Of a stretch of DNA of 64,000 nucleotides, positions 51,687 through 64,000 are shown one piece after another. Made by a program: the position numbers and the translations under genes. The notes beneath the pieces were generated by a model, which was not told the origin of the DNA, ran no database searches, and saw nothing but the letters and a program-made list of their open reading frames with translations. Each line of letters begins with the position of its first letter. The stretch's first letter is position 1. This DNA is from Eulemur rufifrons (lineage: Eukaryota; Chordata; Mammalia; Primates; Lemuridae): NCBI RefSeq assembly GCF_041146395.1, contig NC_090984.1, positions 81,665,114 to 81,729,113 on the forward strand, read 5' to 3'.

Positions 51687-52249
51687 GAATATGAAAGGAA
51701 AAAAGAAAAAGGTGAGTTAAGGTGATAAAATGAAATAAAAAGAATGCTGGTAAAGTCAAGGGGGGAAAAACTGAGGAAAAGTAATACCCATATAGAACTA
51801 ACAAAAACATTAGAAACAATTAAGTAGTAGAAGCAGTATTAGAGACAAGTAATTCACCAAAGTGATGGCAGATTTTTAAAAAAAATCACAGAAAATACAG
51901 ACAGAAGATACATAAAGATAAACATAACCGGAGAGAAAACAGACAAGAAGTGTAGATAATTGACAGCTAACATGATCAATTGTTATTCCTAAGATATATA
52001 TTCTGTCAAAATTACTAATTTCAAATACAAAGAAAGAAACACCAGTTTCTGCTACAATCAGGCAGAAGTATTATAGCAAGTCACCTAAAGGGAAAAAATA
52101 TCAGGCAGACCTTACTGTTCTCGTCAACAATATTCAAGGGAAAAAATGTCTATAGATTTTTTTTTTTGAGGGTGGGAAGAGAATATGCCATGCAATCATT
52201 GTATACCTAATCAAATTGTCATTTTTATTAAAAGGTGAAAGACATCTGT

Positions 52250-53075
52250 AATACTCTTCTGTAGAAGGAATATTTACTGAACTGTCTAGTATGTACCTAT
52301 ACTGTCCCAGGTGCTGAAATACAGCAATGAAGACAGTCGATCACCATTCACAAGGATCTTATATTCAAGAAGAGAGATACAGACAAATAAAATATACATA
52401 AATAAACAAGAAAAGTATCAGGTGGTCAAATGTCCATGCAGAAAACTAAAATAACAAGGGTCTGGTGGTTACTTTAAATTGGCCTCTCTGAGGACATGAC
52501 AGTTAAGCTGAGATCTGAATAACCAGGAACATTCTGAGCAAAGATCGTGAAAAACAGTACTTCAGGCAGAACAGAAGGGCTGCTTTAATCTTGGCCTGTT
52601 TAAATAAAAAGAAAACGGAGGCAGAGTAGGCAAGGGAGAAGTGTATGTGATGAGCTCAGAGAAGTAGGCAGAGTAGATAATGGAGAGTTTTATAAGCAAG
52701 GTTAAAAGTTTGAATAGATTATAAGTAGATATGGAAGCTTCAGAGAGGTTTTAAGCAGAAGAGTGCTCTGATCTATGTTTTAAAAAGTTCTCTACAGTGG
52801 CTTTATGGAAACTAGATGGTGGGAGAAGGGAGGTGTGGGAAAGGAAATAGGGAGACCAGGAGGGTGGAGGTGGCAATAAAAACTAGATGGATTCAGGATG
52901 TGTTCTGAAGGTAGAGTTGAAGGAACTTGCTGACAGACTGACTCTGGAGTCCAAATAAAAGAGAGAAATCAAGGATAATAACTTGATTTTGGGCATGGTT
53001 AACTGTTTAGCAAAATGGGGAAGACTGAGGGAAGAACAGGTTTGGGAAGAACAATCAATTTGTGGATTCAAATTA
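52250..53075 (+). repeat. L2-like LINE 3' region
   Basis: The order 'aggtgctgaaatacagcaatgaagacag', 'cacaaggatcttatattc', 'gaggacatgacagttaagctgagatctgaa', 'gagttttataagcaaggttaaaagtttgaatagattat', 'gcagaagagtgctctgatctatgtttt', 'gattcaggatgtgttctgaaggtagagttgaaggaacttgctgacagactg' follows the common L2-type repeat closely for about 800 bp. Confidence 0.65.
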
Positions 53076-53082
53076 TATTATT

Positions 53083-53213
53083 CCTGCTGGACATGGTGGT
53101 GTAAGCCAGTAGTCCCAGATACTGAGGAAGCTGAGGAGGGAGGATTGCTTGAGCCCAGGAGTTTGAGGCCAGCATGGGCAACATAGTGAAACACCATCTC
53201 TTAAGAAAAAAAC
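53083..53213 (+). mobile_element. Alu monomer (FLAM-like)
   Basis: 'tgctggacatggtggtgtaagccagtagtcccagatactgaggaagctgagg..gcttgagcccaggagtttgaggccagcatgggcaacatagtgaaacaccatctctt' then A-rich tail. Single arm, diverged. Confidence 0.8.
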
Positions 53214-53699
53214 AATTTTTTTAAAGTTATTATGTTATTCCTAATACTTACAGGAAAATCTTTTTGATAATATGACTATCAATAGTTGATACAAAATAAA
53301 TAAGTCAGAATGGCAAGGACATGGCATGAAAAGACTAATGGTGGGTACTAAATCTATTTAAATATTAAACTAAGTCTAAATAATTGGTCATTACATTTAT
53401 AAGTAGATTGTAAATAATTATTAAAAGAAAGATACACAGACTAATGCATTCTCATATCCCAGTATAATTAGAAAGTTCCTGGGCTAAAATCCCCAAGGAA
53501 ACTAACAAGCTGACAATTGGGAGATAAAGAAGCAGGAAGTATATAAATATGTAAATTTCAACATCTTTAAACCTAGGGAGTCAATAGCTGACTGCTTCAT
53601 TTAAGTTGTAGACTTAAAAAACCATACATTTAAGTATATTATTCAAAGTCATATAAGCCATTCTCTGGTAAAAATATAGAATTGTGCCTTCAAATTATC

Positions 53700-55450
53700 A
53701 GCAGTAAAAATAAAAGAAATCCCCAGCCATAATTTAAAAAAAAAAACTTCAAGGAAACATTAAAAACAAAAACCACAACAAAGAAGTAAAATCAAACATC
53801 TCTTTAAACAATAATATAGTGATAAACTTATCTGTTAAAAAAAGAAAGATTCAGATTGGGTTATAAAATAAAAGCAAACACAATTTTTTCACAAGAAAAA
53901 CACCAATGACCCAGAAAGGATTAAAGTATAAAGATAGGGCCCAGGTATATATACCAGGTCTATCCATTTGTTATTTGCAACAAAACTATAAACAAAAAGG
54001 AGGGTTGGTAATATCAATGTTTGACAAAGTTATATTCAAGATTAAGAAGGGCATCAAAGAGCACTAAGGGAATGAATGTTTAAGAATGAAGGATGCAAGC
54101 CAAAACAGTAAGGGAAAGACTAAAGCCACTGACCAATATGAGTGACCAATGCATTAGACATTTATTTCTTTATTCTATCTCCTTGACTAGAATTTGACTC
54201 CCAGGAGAACAAGGTCTTTGCCTTTTTGTTTTCCTCTACATTCCTACTCTTTAGAACAGAGCTTCACATACATTAGGTACTCAATAAATATGTTAACGAA
54301 TAAATGAAGATATAATATAATCATCAATTTCACGAGTCAACTGACACAACATAAAATACCTTAAGCACAAAGTGCCACAAATGGAAGGAGAAATGGATGG
54401 AACCATTATAGAAGATGATCAACACTTTTGTCAGTCCTTAATGCTTAATGCATAAACATTGGAAGCACAATCCCAATATCTGAAAGTCTGGAGCTAAAAT
54501 TGTCTTTCTATATGATATGATTGTACAGTTGTAAGAACAATGTAAAAGATTTGAAAACTATCAGAAAAAAATATGAATTCTATAAGACTGTTATAGACAA
54601 AATAGATCTGATAAAATCAACAATTTACATAAATATCAAAAGTAACTAATTAGAAAGTATAAGAAGAAAAAAGGTTCCATTCACAACAGCAAGAAATACT
54701 ATAAATATGAAGATTTATATGGCAAAAACTATAATATTTTCCCAAAGACCTGAATAAGAAAAAAATCCTTACTATTGACAAAATGCCAAATCTTCTAAAT
54801 TAATCTCATAAGTGCTTTTTTTCCTCTTTGATAAAAATGATTTTAAAGTTCTGAAAAAAATTATAAAAACAGAAAGGAAACATCTGAAAAATAAAAGTAA
54901 TGAAGTTATAATATGCAAGAAAAACTTATGGTGATCAAAACCAGGCTAGTATTGAACTACGAATAGGGAAGAAAATATCACTGGACTGGAACACAAAATT
55001 CATGTTTACATGGAAATTTGGTTTAAATTTAGTTTATCAAACCTGTAGATAAAAGAATCTGTAGTAATAGCTTTGGGAAAGTGTCCAGCCATTTGAAAAA
55101 GAATAGACATAGAGTTCTCTTTCACCTCTTAGAACAAAATTGTTCCTGATGAAGCAAACATTTACATTTTGGAAGGAAAAAACTAGAAGAAATTACAGTT
55201 AAAATTTTTTATGATTATCTAGTAGAAAGGCCTGAGTATGGGGAAATGGAGGAATGACAAATTTATCTAAGAGAAAAAAAATACACCCACTCAGAAAAGA
55301 AAAATATCATAAGCAGAGTACAAAGATAGAAGACAAATTGGAGGAAATTTAAAACATATGATGAAGAGTCAACTATTCTCAAAGTGCAAACAGCATCTAA
55401 AAAATCAATAATAAAAGACAAATAACCTGATAGAATTGGGGCAAAGCATG
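53700..55450 (+). repeat. Possible very old L1 ORF2 sequence
   Basis: A-rich sequence with L1-ORF2-like phrases ('gacccagaaaggattaaagtataaagatag', 'ttccattcacaacagcaagaaatactataaatatgaag', 'gacctgaataagaaaaaaatcc'). It is interrupted near 54160-54305 by an L2 3' end. Identification is weak. Confidence 0.35.
54160..54305 (+). repeat. L2 LINE 3' end
   Basis: 'ctatctccttgactagaatttgactcccaggagaacaaggtctttgcc...acagagcttcacatacattaggtactcaataaatatgtt' is a clear decayed L2 tail. Confidence 0.75.
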
Positions 55451-57010
55451 AGGATAGGCAATTCAAAGAATATAACAATGGCCAAATACTAAGATCATAT
55501 CATTAACATTTACTGAACTTCTATTTTATTTTGGGGGGAGGGGAAGAGTTTAAACATTACTCAATTTTTATATATGAGTAACCTCTAACATATTAATATA
55601 GTCAGTAGCTTTTATAAAACAATGCAATGAGAAATTCCAGCCTCTCAAAGGGTCTTAATTTATGATTCCAGCATTTAATCCTATGTAATAACATCAAACA
55701 TATGACATATTTTTCTTTTTTTACTAAATTGCCTTCCTATGTTGGTTTCAATATATGGCTTACTGAGAATTCAGAATTGTAGGATTTTAAAAATATACTC
55801 AATAATGCATTATATGAACTATAATCACAAATAAGCCATGCCCTCAAAAGTCAAATAAGTGAAACTGTGTTGTAACAAGCGCAGTGTACTCACTGATGGC
55901 AGAAAGAGATAAACATCTTTGTTTCCTCTGAGAGCCCAGCCCAGTGTCTGGACCATAAGCACCCCTTGAACATAACTTGAATATTTGCTCAAGTGATTCC
56001 TCCAGAAGAGACAAATGCTTGCATAGTTCTGTTATACTCCCTTTTATTTGTGTTAGTGACATTTTGGAGATCATGCTATACTTATTACGTGGAACTTAAT
56101 AAGAGGATTCTGAAATAGTATTATAACAATTTCTACCTGCCTGGAAAAAAGGATACTGTGTCATATCTGAAAGCTTATTTTTAAAGTGCTTCAGTATATA
56201 CTACCTCAGTAATATCATCTCTCCAATGAATCACACACATAATGATCCCAATACTGCATCGGAAATGCAAAATCATTTTCACTGCTCAAATTAAGAAACT
56301 AGCTTAATTATGATCACACACTTACTCTACATGTCTAAGGTCATGAACTAGCAAATGAACAGACTACCAAATATTCACTTACCTGGTCAAAAACTACTAC
56401 TGCTCTCATTAAAAACTTTACAAACTTTTAGGGTATCAAAATTGTAAAATTGTTTCAGGTTTTATACAGTGTTCTTTTCAAAGCAAAGTACTCATGTGTT
56501 TTAAAACAAGCAGTCTTCTGATATACAGAGGTGTTGATAAAATAAGCATTAAGCTAAAACCAGAATTATCAAATCTAAATTAATCACAGGGAACAGCAAC
56601 ATACAAAATATCATTACCCCACACATTACCTGTATATCCCCCCAAATCACAGAATACTTTCCTAATTAAATTCTCATAAAAGCTAAAACTAAAGTTAAGA
56701 TATTTCACTATAATCTTAAAATTAACATTATCAGTCAATGCATCTTCTAATTTTTGAACCTGCATATTTCAAATTTTATTTAGCAACAAAACTGTCACAT
56801 CAAACTCACCTTTAACCATCTCCAACAGAATTTAATATAACCATACTGGAGATACTCTTTCTACTGACCTGATAGAACACATGAAGAAGACTTCTTTTCA
56901 GAGGAAGGACAAGTAAAGAAATGTGGAATATGCTTTCAGGTCTTATATTTATGAACTGCACAAGATACTTGTTTAAAAATTGTCTTGTTAAAAATTGTTT
57001 TCATACATAC
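55451..57010. other. MAP4K5 intron, no repeat recognised
   Basis: AT-rich sequence leading to the catalytic-lysine exon; no named element. The 76-aa minus-strand open frame at 55844-56074 has no splice context in frame with MAP4K5 and no family match I recognise. Confidence 0.4.
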
Positions 57011-57068
57011 CAGGTTCCAATTTAATAATTTTTACTGCCGCCAACTCTCCTGTATGTACATTTCTGGC
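57011..57068 (-). CDS. MAP4K5: MAP4K5 exon: kinase N-lobe with catalytic lysine
   Basis: This 58-bp exon encodes ARNVHTGELAAVKIIKLEP and ends one base into a Gly codon. It is the beta-2/beta-3 part of the kinase N-lobe; the Lys of AAVKIIK is the expected ATP-phosphate-contacting lysine. The acceptor reads ttttag|GCCAG and the donor CCTG|gtatgt. The preceding exon with the glycine-rich loop was looked for between 57069 and 64000 and not seen, so it lies beyond the window. VHTGELAAVKIIK fits MAP4K5; MAP4K3 is recalled to have an Asn and an Ile at the corresponding variable positions. Confidence 0.93.
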
Positions 57069-57289
57069 CTAAAATGAAAATAAAAAGTTTTAGAAGTTTG
57101 TTAATTACTTGGTACTATGTTAATTAATTGCTTATCAACCATGCTTTTATCAATGCTAAAAAACAAAATCTTTATTTCCAATAAAATAAGTATACTCATT
57201 TTCCCATTAAAGAAAAATGTTATATATTTTTCTACATACTAAAGAAAAATATAGAGAAGACATAAAAATATAAATAAGACTTCCATTAG

Positions 57290-58360
57290 TCCCACCACTC
57301 TAAAACAGGTACTGTTTAAAATTGTGGTATATACTTCCTCCAAGCCTTTTCTTCATACTTAGGTTAATTAAAAAGAAAACTCACAGTTTTTATTTATATT
57401 ATAAACATAATCATAGCTCATTAAAGAAAAATAAAATCTCAAATCATTTGTACCTAACTACCTGGAGAAAAACATATACATTTTAGTGTACATGTTTTCC
57501 TGTGTGCGCATGCATGTGTGTGTGTGTGCATTGTGGGAGATGATTCTCATCACAGTCTTCTACAACAGGATTTGCAATGCTGCCAAACTTTCCATTGACA
57601 GGATATATAATTATTTAACTAACCCTCTACCATTGGACATTTAGGATTTTAATATTATTTTGCAATTATAAGTATAGGGATAAATATATGTTAGTTTTAT
57701 ATCTGGCCATAGCCTTGATTATTTTCTTCAGTTAAATACCTAGAAACTATTTAACAAAATATCACAAACTTACTATAATTAGTGCTGTAATGAATATCGC
57801 TGCTAATATTTTAGCACATATCAGTTTATCAGTAAGGCAATCTAGACATATAATTGTTAAATCAAAAGGTACGTAGATTTATAATGGATATATTACCATA
57901 TTGCTCTAAAAATTGTATGAATTTATACTCTCATCAACCTTGGTTGTTAAATCCATGTCTGTCAAGATATACTGTAGGTACAAATTTTTATTCTGTTTTA
58001 AAAATCATGTATTAATACCTTCTCTATACAATACACAATTTTAAATGGCTATATAATAGTCCATATAATCATCCCCCTTTAATGCTAGACATGAAGGATG
58101 TTACATATGTATTTTTATTACTTAAGACTATTTCTTTCAAATGGATTCTAAGATATGAAATTACTAGGTCAAAGGATATGAACATGAACACTTAAGGCAA
58201 CCCACACGTACCGTCAAATAGTCTCAAAACATTGTAGCATTCGTTATATTCTTATTATTAATATGAGTGCTCATTTTCATTGTACCAAGTGGCACACCAT
58301 ATGTGGAAATGCAATTTAATAATTTGTGACATTTTTCACTTAAACTACATTAGATTTGAG
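57290..58360 (-). repeat. L1ME-type 3' UTR, reversed
   Basis: 'agtcccaccactctaaaacaggtactg', 'ctaccattggacatttaggattttaatattattttgcaatt' and 'gattctaagatatgaaattactaggtcaaaggatatgaac' are successive blocks of the reversed old L1 3' UTR. A second set of the same blocks after 58000 suggests two overlapping copies. A TG microsatellite lies at about 57503-57530. Confidence 0.6.
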
Positions 58361-58654
58361 TGTCAACTTTCATACTTAGCATAAAAAATAAGGAAAAGAA
58401 AAGACATCATAAAACAGGAAAGTATGGTTATACTAATTCACCAAATTAAATAAGTCACATTACCGGTGGAAAGAAGAGAAAAGATATGTGCATATATGTG
58501 TATATAGATTGAGGTTGTCCACTTGCTCAACAATTCACATGCCAGACTCAGGTATAAAACACATGGCCAGAGATTATAGAATAAATGATGATAACTGACC
58601 ACCTGGGAGTCCTGTTCAGTACATTATAAAATTTGTGTCGGAAGACAAATTCCA

Positions 58655-58830
58655 TAATAATGATGACAATCTTGTTTTTAATGCTTTATAGTTTGCAGGA
58701 ACTTTCATATAGATTATTTAATTCTATTTATTTAAACACAAAAAGACTTAGCTCAGTAAAGTTAAATGACTTGCCCACAGACATTCTGCTGGCAGGGGTA
58801 AGACTTAAAAGTTAGAACCCAAGAACTGTA
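58655..58830 (-). repeat. MIR-like SINE, reversed
   Basis: 'atgctttatagtttgcaggaactttcatatagattatttaattc' and 'ctcagtaaagttaaatgacttgcccacagacattctgctggcaggg' match a MIR/MIR3-type element. Confidence 0.55.
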
Positions 58831-59819
58831 TTGTGATGACAATGTTTCCCTGCTCTTTTCAAAATATGAGAATTCTCTTTTCCTTTTTTAAATGCAAAAG
58901 GTATTAGAGAAAAGTATTGATTCCGTAATATTTAACAGACTCAGTAGTGACTTTTGTTGCAAATAGATTAACAAAGTAATATACTAATCAACTTTCACAT
59001 TATTTCCTATAATGCTTTTCAGTATAAAAGAATGTGAACCATTTCTTACACATTTAAAGTCTTTAAAGAAATAATCGTAGAGCTGAATTTGATCCCAGGA
59101 AAAATATTATTATTTTAAATATTCTGAAAAAAGTATTCTGAAATAAAAGCCAGCAGCTTTCTCATATGTTTAAAATCTACCTTAAAGGGTTAGGATAAAA
59201 AAATCAAATAACAAGACTCAATTGATTCTTCTATTAACATTCCTACACCATAATCTAGCAAACACAGCCACTTCTCTAAGTACATTCCTGGTTTTCCTTC
59301 TTTCCTCATCCCTCTAAGTGATAATTTAAAATTTTCCACTGAAATCCTATAGAAAACAGAAAACCATCTATAGACATAGAGTAGAAGTTTACATATTGGG
59401 AAGAAAGATTTAAGTATAAGGGCCACAGATGGCACAAGAAAGTAACACATGTACACTCACAAATGGGGACAGTTGAACTATTCAAGATTCTAAATTTCAG
59501 ATAACAAATACAATGTTTAACTCATATGACAGTGACTGATGCTAACATATCTACAACAACAAAATATCTTTAGGCTATATTCATTATTCCAGTTTTCCAA
59601 GCAAAACGGACATTAGGGTAATGCATTCTGCCATTCACTGAAAACCAAAAGAAAGTATGAGTACATACTTCCCAATTATAGATCATCAAACAAGTGCCAA
59701 CAACAGGAAAAGATGTAGTGTATTTCTCTGAGAGTCTAGAATAATTAATTATGCTTTTAGTCAGATTAATCAAAAGCAAATGACTCTGTCTCTAGTTTGA
59801 AAACATTGTCCTTATTCTG
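58831..59819. other. Intronic stretch, no repeat recognised
   Basis: No exon or named element recognised. Confidence 0.4.
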
Positions 59820-60045
59820 GTACATTCTCCTTCCCCTGGCCTCCTCCCCTCCCCCTTTAGCCCAGTTAACTCAGACTTGTCCTTCAGGAATCAGTTTACT
59901 TATCGTCTCCTCCAGGAAGCCTTGCCTGATATCTCAAGCCTGGATTTAGTGTGTTGTCTTCTTAATTCTGAGTATGTATGATCTTTTGAAAGACTATGCC
60001 ACATGGTAGATGCTCTACAAATTTGTTGAATGAACAATTACAATT
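59820..60045 (+). repeat. L2 LINE 3' end
   Basis: 'tcagacttgtccttcaggaatcagtttacttatcgtctcctccaggaagccttgcctgatat' and 'gccacatggtagatgctctacaaatttgttgaatgaac' are characteristic of the L2 3' end. Confidence 0.75.
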
Positions 60046-60439
60046 GTAGGGGGGTTATTACTCTCTTTACTTAAAAAAATAAAATATTGAAATCGTCTAC
60101 AACTAGGAAATGCTATGAAACTGACAATATACTGTTTTAAATGGTCTTACTTCTTTTCACTTACATTGATTCAATTTTATTTTTTATTACTATGAATTAA
60201 AGCATTTTGGAAAAAATTACTTGTAAAAAATTACAAAATAAGATTTTGTTGTAAAAATATTAAAACAATGTAAAATAAATCAGTAAAAGATGACAGTCCC
60301 TTTTCCTCCCAAGCTCATCTCCCAGAAGTAACTACTATTAATAGTTTAGAGTATATCCTTCCAGACTTTCAATTAGGTTGATTCCTAGGAATACATATGC
60401 ACAAAACACAGAAGCCTGATAGTCTGGCAGTGTCTTACA

Positions 60440-61222
60440 TAGCTAAGCATAGGGTTACCACATGATCCAGGAATCCCCACTCCTTGGTATGTACCATACT
60501 GAGCTAAAAACTTATGTCCACATAAAAACCTGTACACAAATGTTTATAGCAGTCTTTACTCATAACTGTCAAAACTGGAAGCAATCAAGATCCCCTTTAT
60601 AAGTGAACAGATAAACACACTGCGGTATATCCACACAGTGGAAAATTATCTAGAGATAAAAATAAATGAGCCATTGAGCCACAAAAACAAATAAACAAAC
60701 AAGCAAACAAACAAACAAACAAAAAAAAACAGAGACAGAGAAACCTTAAATGCATATTGCTAAGTGAAAGAAGCCTGTCTTGAAAAGGCTACATACTGTC
60801 TGATTCCAACTATATGACATTCTGGAAAAGGCAAAACTATAGAAGCAGTAAAAAGAGCGATGGTTGCCAGAGGTTTAGGGGGAGGAAGGAAAGGGATGAA
60901 TAAGTGAAGTGCTGGGGATTCTTAGGGCAATGAGACTATTCTGTATGAAACTGTAACAGTGGATACATTTCATTACGTATTTGTCAAAACCCAAAGAAGT
61001 ACACAAGAGTGAACTTTAAGTAAACTATGGACTATCGTTAGTAATAATACATCAATATTGGTTCAATAATTGTAACAAATGTACCACACTAATGCAAGAT
61101 GTTAATAAAAAAGGAAACTGTGCAAGCATTGGCGGGATGGTGGATAAATGTAACTCCATGTATTATCTGCTCAATTATTTTGTAAACCTGAAATTGTACT
61201 AAAAAATTAAGCCCATTCATTT
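60440..61222 (+). repeat. L1M LINE ORF2 tail and 3' UTR
   Basis: 'catgatccaggaatccccactccttggtatgtacc', 'gtttatagcagtctttactcataactgtcaaaactggaagcaatcaagatcccc', 'catactgtctgattccaactatatgacattctgg' and 'ttttgtaaacctgaaattgtactaaaaaa' are the end of an old L1. It contains a (CAAA)n microsatellite at about 60690-60725. A reversed L1ME piece precedes it at 60240-60380. Confidence 0.75.
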
Positions 61223-62806
61223 TTTAAAAAAATACATATAAAATTATTTTTGAAAGAATACATATTCTCAGATACATTTATGAGTCAATTTTTATAGTTA
61301 GAATCAACCCAAACATATTGTTTTTCAATTTAATAGAACCAAAGTGAAGATGCAAGAACATCTTGACTTTTTTTAGAGATTCCGAGGGGCTCAGGAAAAA
61401 ACAGATCACTGGCGGATTTGAACAACATCACAGAACCATATAAAATAAAGATGGCACTTTAAAATTCGTTACACCATGCAGAAACCAAAATGCATGTAGC
61501 TACAGAAGTAAAAAGTAAAAAATATAAACTGTAACTCCTACTGATAGGAATAAATACTTAAATGCCAGTCTCCATTTTGAAGACATATTTCTGTTCTCTC
61601 CAAATGAAGAACCGATGGGCAAATGTTTGTACTCTGTAATTTTCCAGCTGGATTTTTAAAACAGAAAGCAGTACCAGGCTCTTTTATAATGAAAGGCAAA
61701 GAGGCTTTCAGAAAAAGAGATCTTCTAAACAGAGACTTTACAGATTCAGTTTACTAAAGAGATCTTTCAGAAATTTAACTATATAATTTCACACTATAAT
61801 CCAAAAGAGTTTTGGTTTTCTACTACCAGTTTTTAAAATTCACCATTTTTCTCCAACAAGTCAAATGTGACATTCTACCTTTTTGTTTTTGGCTATAACA
61901 CACAAGAAATTTGAAGATCACATATTATGTTTACACAAGGAACTAATCAAAGTGCCACAGCACCTGTACAAAAAGGATACAACTATATTTCTGATTCCTA
62001 TTCATTTTAGTAGAGTAATGGCATACACTAATAATCAGACTTAAGAGTATACTAAACACCTAGAAATCTAAATACATATATTAGTACAGTTACATATCTT
62101 ATTTAACTCTTCTTAATCAGGAATTGAAATTAAGTGGAAAAAAGATAAACTCAAAATAAATGAGATCAATGTCACTATAAAATCCATAAGAGAGACTTTC
62201 TAGTTAAATTACATTTCTATTGTCATTGCCAATGCATTTCCCTTTCATTTCCAAGTCAATTTATTAATACTACCAGAAGTATTTTAACTCAAACTCTCCT
62301 GCCTTCAATATTTTACTAATAGTAAAAAGTTACCTGTAGATTTCTACTTGTACCAAAAAAAATACTGAAAGATGTTGATCTTTCTAGTTAAGCCATTTCC
62401 ATTTCAATGATACTATGCAGCTGCCAATTTTGTAAACTGTAAACTCTCCCATATGCTATACAATTTTTTAATGTAAAAAATAATAAGGAAAAGTTTAAAC
62501 ATTTTACCTACAAGTTTTCAACAGAATTGGAAGATATGACTCAATGCCTAACACATTCGTAGTAGTCATGAAGTTGGAAGAGAATGTTTTAAAACTGGGG
62601 CAAAAAATTGAAACTGGCAAGTAGAAACAGCTATCTAAAAGCTATGGCAACCAAGACGGTCACCATGAAGACAAATGAAAAAATTCTTCTATTTCACTTT
62701 ACTGTTCTTCACATTAGGCCCCTTACCTTACTCCCATATAATTTCTTCCAGCATATTTTTAGGGTCACAAAACTGTTCCATTAAGCTAACTGGGGGCTTT
62801 AGTTTT
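61223..62806. other. Intronic stretch, no repeat recognised
   Basis: AT-rich; the glycine-loop exon of MAP4K5 was searched for here and not found. No named repeat. Confidence 0.45.
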
Positions 62807-62820
62807 AAATATGCCCCCTT

Positions 62821-63240
<420 letters not shown>

Positions 63241-63549
63241 GACATCTCAATATTTAACAAGCTATCTCTAGTGGCCAGTGACTGCTTCTCGGAGTCATAA
63301 TTAAGCACTCCAGATTTAAGAACATGAAGTGCAATACAAAAGTAGCAACACAGCATCTGCAAAGTTTGAAAAATGCAAAGTAGTTGGTTCATCCACAAAA
63401 AAAGTAAACAGTCAATTATGGCAAAGGCTGTAAAACCTCTATACTGGATACTTTATGGAACATTATTTTTAACTGGCTCATTCATTCAAAATTCAAAGAT
63501 TCCTTTGAAGCTCAGGACAGAATGTATCTATCACCCCCTATCTTCTTGC
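63241..63549. other. Intronic stretch, no repeat recognised
   Basis: No exon or named element recognised between the tandem duplication and the L2. Confidence 0.4.
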
Positions 63550-64000
63550 AGCTATTACATACTAACCTCTTGGTCACCTCTCCTTGTTCTTTTAAGACTT
63601 CATAACCGCTGGCTCACTGTTTCCTCTCTCTGTCTCTTGTCACCATTCTTGATGACTTCAACATCTAGATCTATTCTCTGACTTTCCACTCTCTTACCTA
63701 TCTGTATCTTGATTTCAGACATTTTACTTCCTTCCTGATCATTACCTCCTTCTTTTCGACTGATTTACTCTAATCCTCCCATGCCAGTGATTCTTCAACC
63801 TCAATAACCTGCCAGTGCATTCCTCCATGACCACCCACTACTTCTCGAAATTCCACACATCCTCCCTTAACTGTCAGGGTTCCATGGTCCATCACTGCCT
63901 TGCAAATATCCTTAACTTCCTTTCTCCTCTTTCCCTCTATCTTACTAGCCTGGCTAAATCCTAATCTCAAGTAAACCCAATTATCCACTAATTCTACACT
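63550..64000 (+). repeat. L2 LINE, endonuclease region
   Basis: 'ccattcttgatgacttcaacatctagatc' retains the decayed (G)DFNI endonuclease box; the pyrimidine-rich sequence to the window end is of the same L2 type as 17930-18400. Continues past the window. Confidence 0.6.

Noticed and set aside
63373..63681. 102-aa plus-strand open frame
   Set aside because: Runs into the decayed L2 endonuclease region; no coherent protein.

Overview
The window is nuclear DNA from a primate, most likely a strepsirrhine (lemur-like). It is AT-rich and full of primate Alu SINEs. The younger Alus carry the strepsirrhine signature: a linker between the two monomers that reads, on the reverse strand, as a T-run, a short TA stretch, then an 'agctgtcca..aatttctttc' block. 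Assignment to a lemur rather than a galago or loris is inference from Alu form alone.

The window holds one recognisable protein-coding gene, on the minus strand: the middle of MAP4K5 (KHS1/GCKR), a germinal-centre-kinase-family MAP4K. Nineteen coding exons were found by reading the reverse complement. They lie between 57068 (5' side) and 2066 (3' side), all have GT donors and AG acceptors, and they join without a frame break into about 485 codons. They cover the kinase domain from just after the glycine loop (catalytic Lys exon at 57011-57068) through the HRD loop, DFG, activation segment and APE, then the kinase C-lobe, the acidic and proline-rich linker, and the first exon of the CNH (citron homology) domain at 2066-2150. 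The start exon, the glycine-loop exon and most of the CNH domain lie outside the window. The paralogue MAP4K3 was considered and set aside on diagnostic residues.

Layout: 1-8400 holds seven exons of the linker and CNH start among L1, L2, MER5, MER1 and Alu copies. 8400-22370 is two large introns separated by a 79-bp exon; they carry an old L1/HAL1-like block, a Tigger-type DNA transposon and an unusually long L2 LINE. 22370-32850 contains the kinase C-lobe and catalytic exons, including a MER1 interrupted by an Alu that is itself interrupted by another Alu. 32850-40850 holds the N-lobe and hinge exons with an antisense L1, a Tigger/MER2-like element and three stacked Alus. 40844-57010 is a 16-kb intron with a 5'-truncated L1, a 148-bp direct duplication and a perfect 17-bp hairpin. 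57069-64000 is the start of another large intron.

No second gene, RNA gene, CRISPR array or novel system was found. The most notable non-standard signals are the 148-bp duplication, the 17-bp inverted repeat, the poly-A run abutting a kinase-exon splice donor, and the nested and stacked Alu insertions. Repeat family names come from recognising consensus-like sequence by eye, and most repeat edges are approximate.
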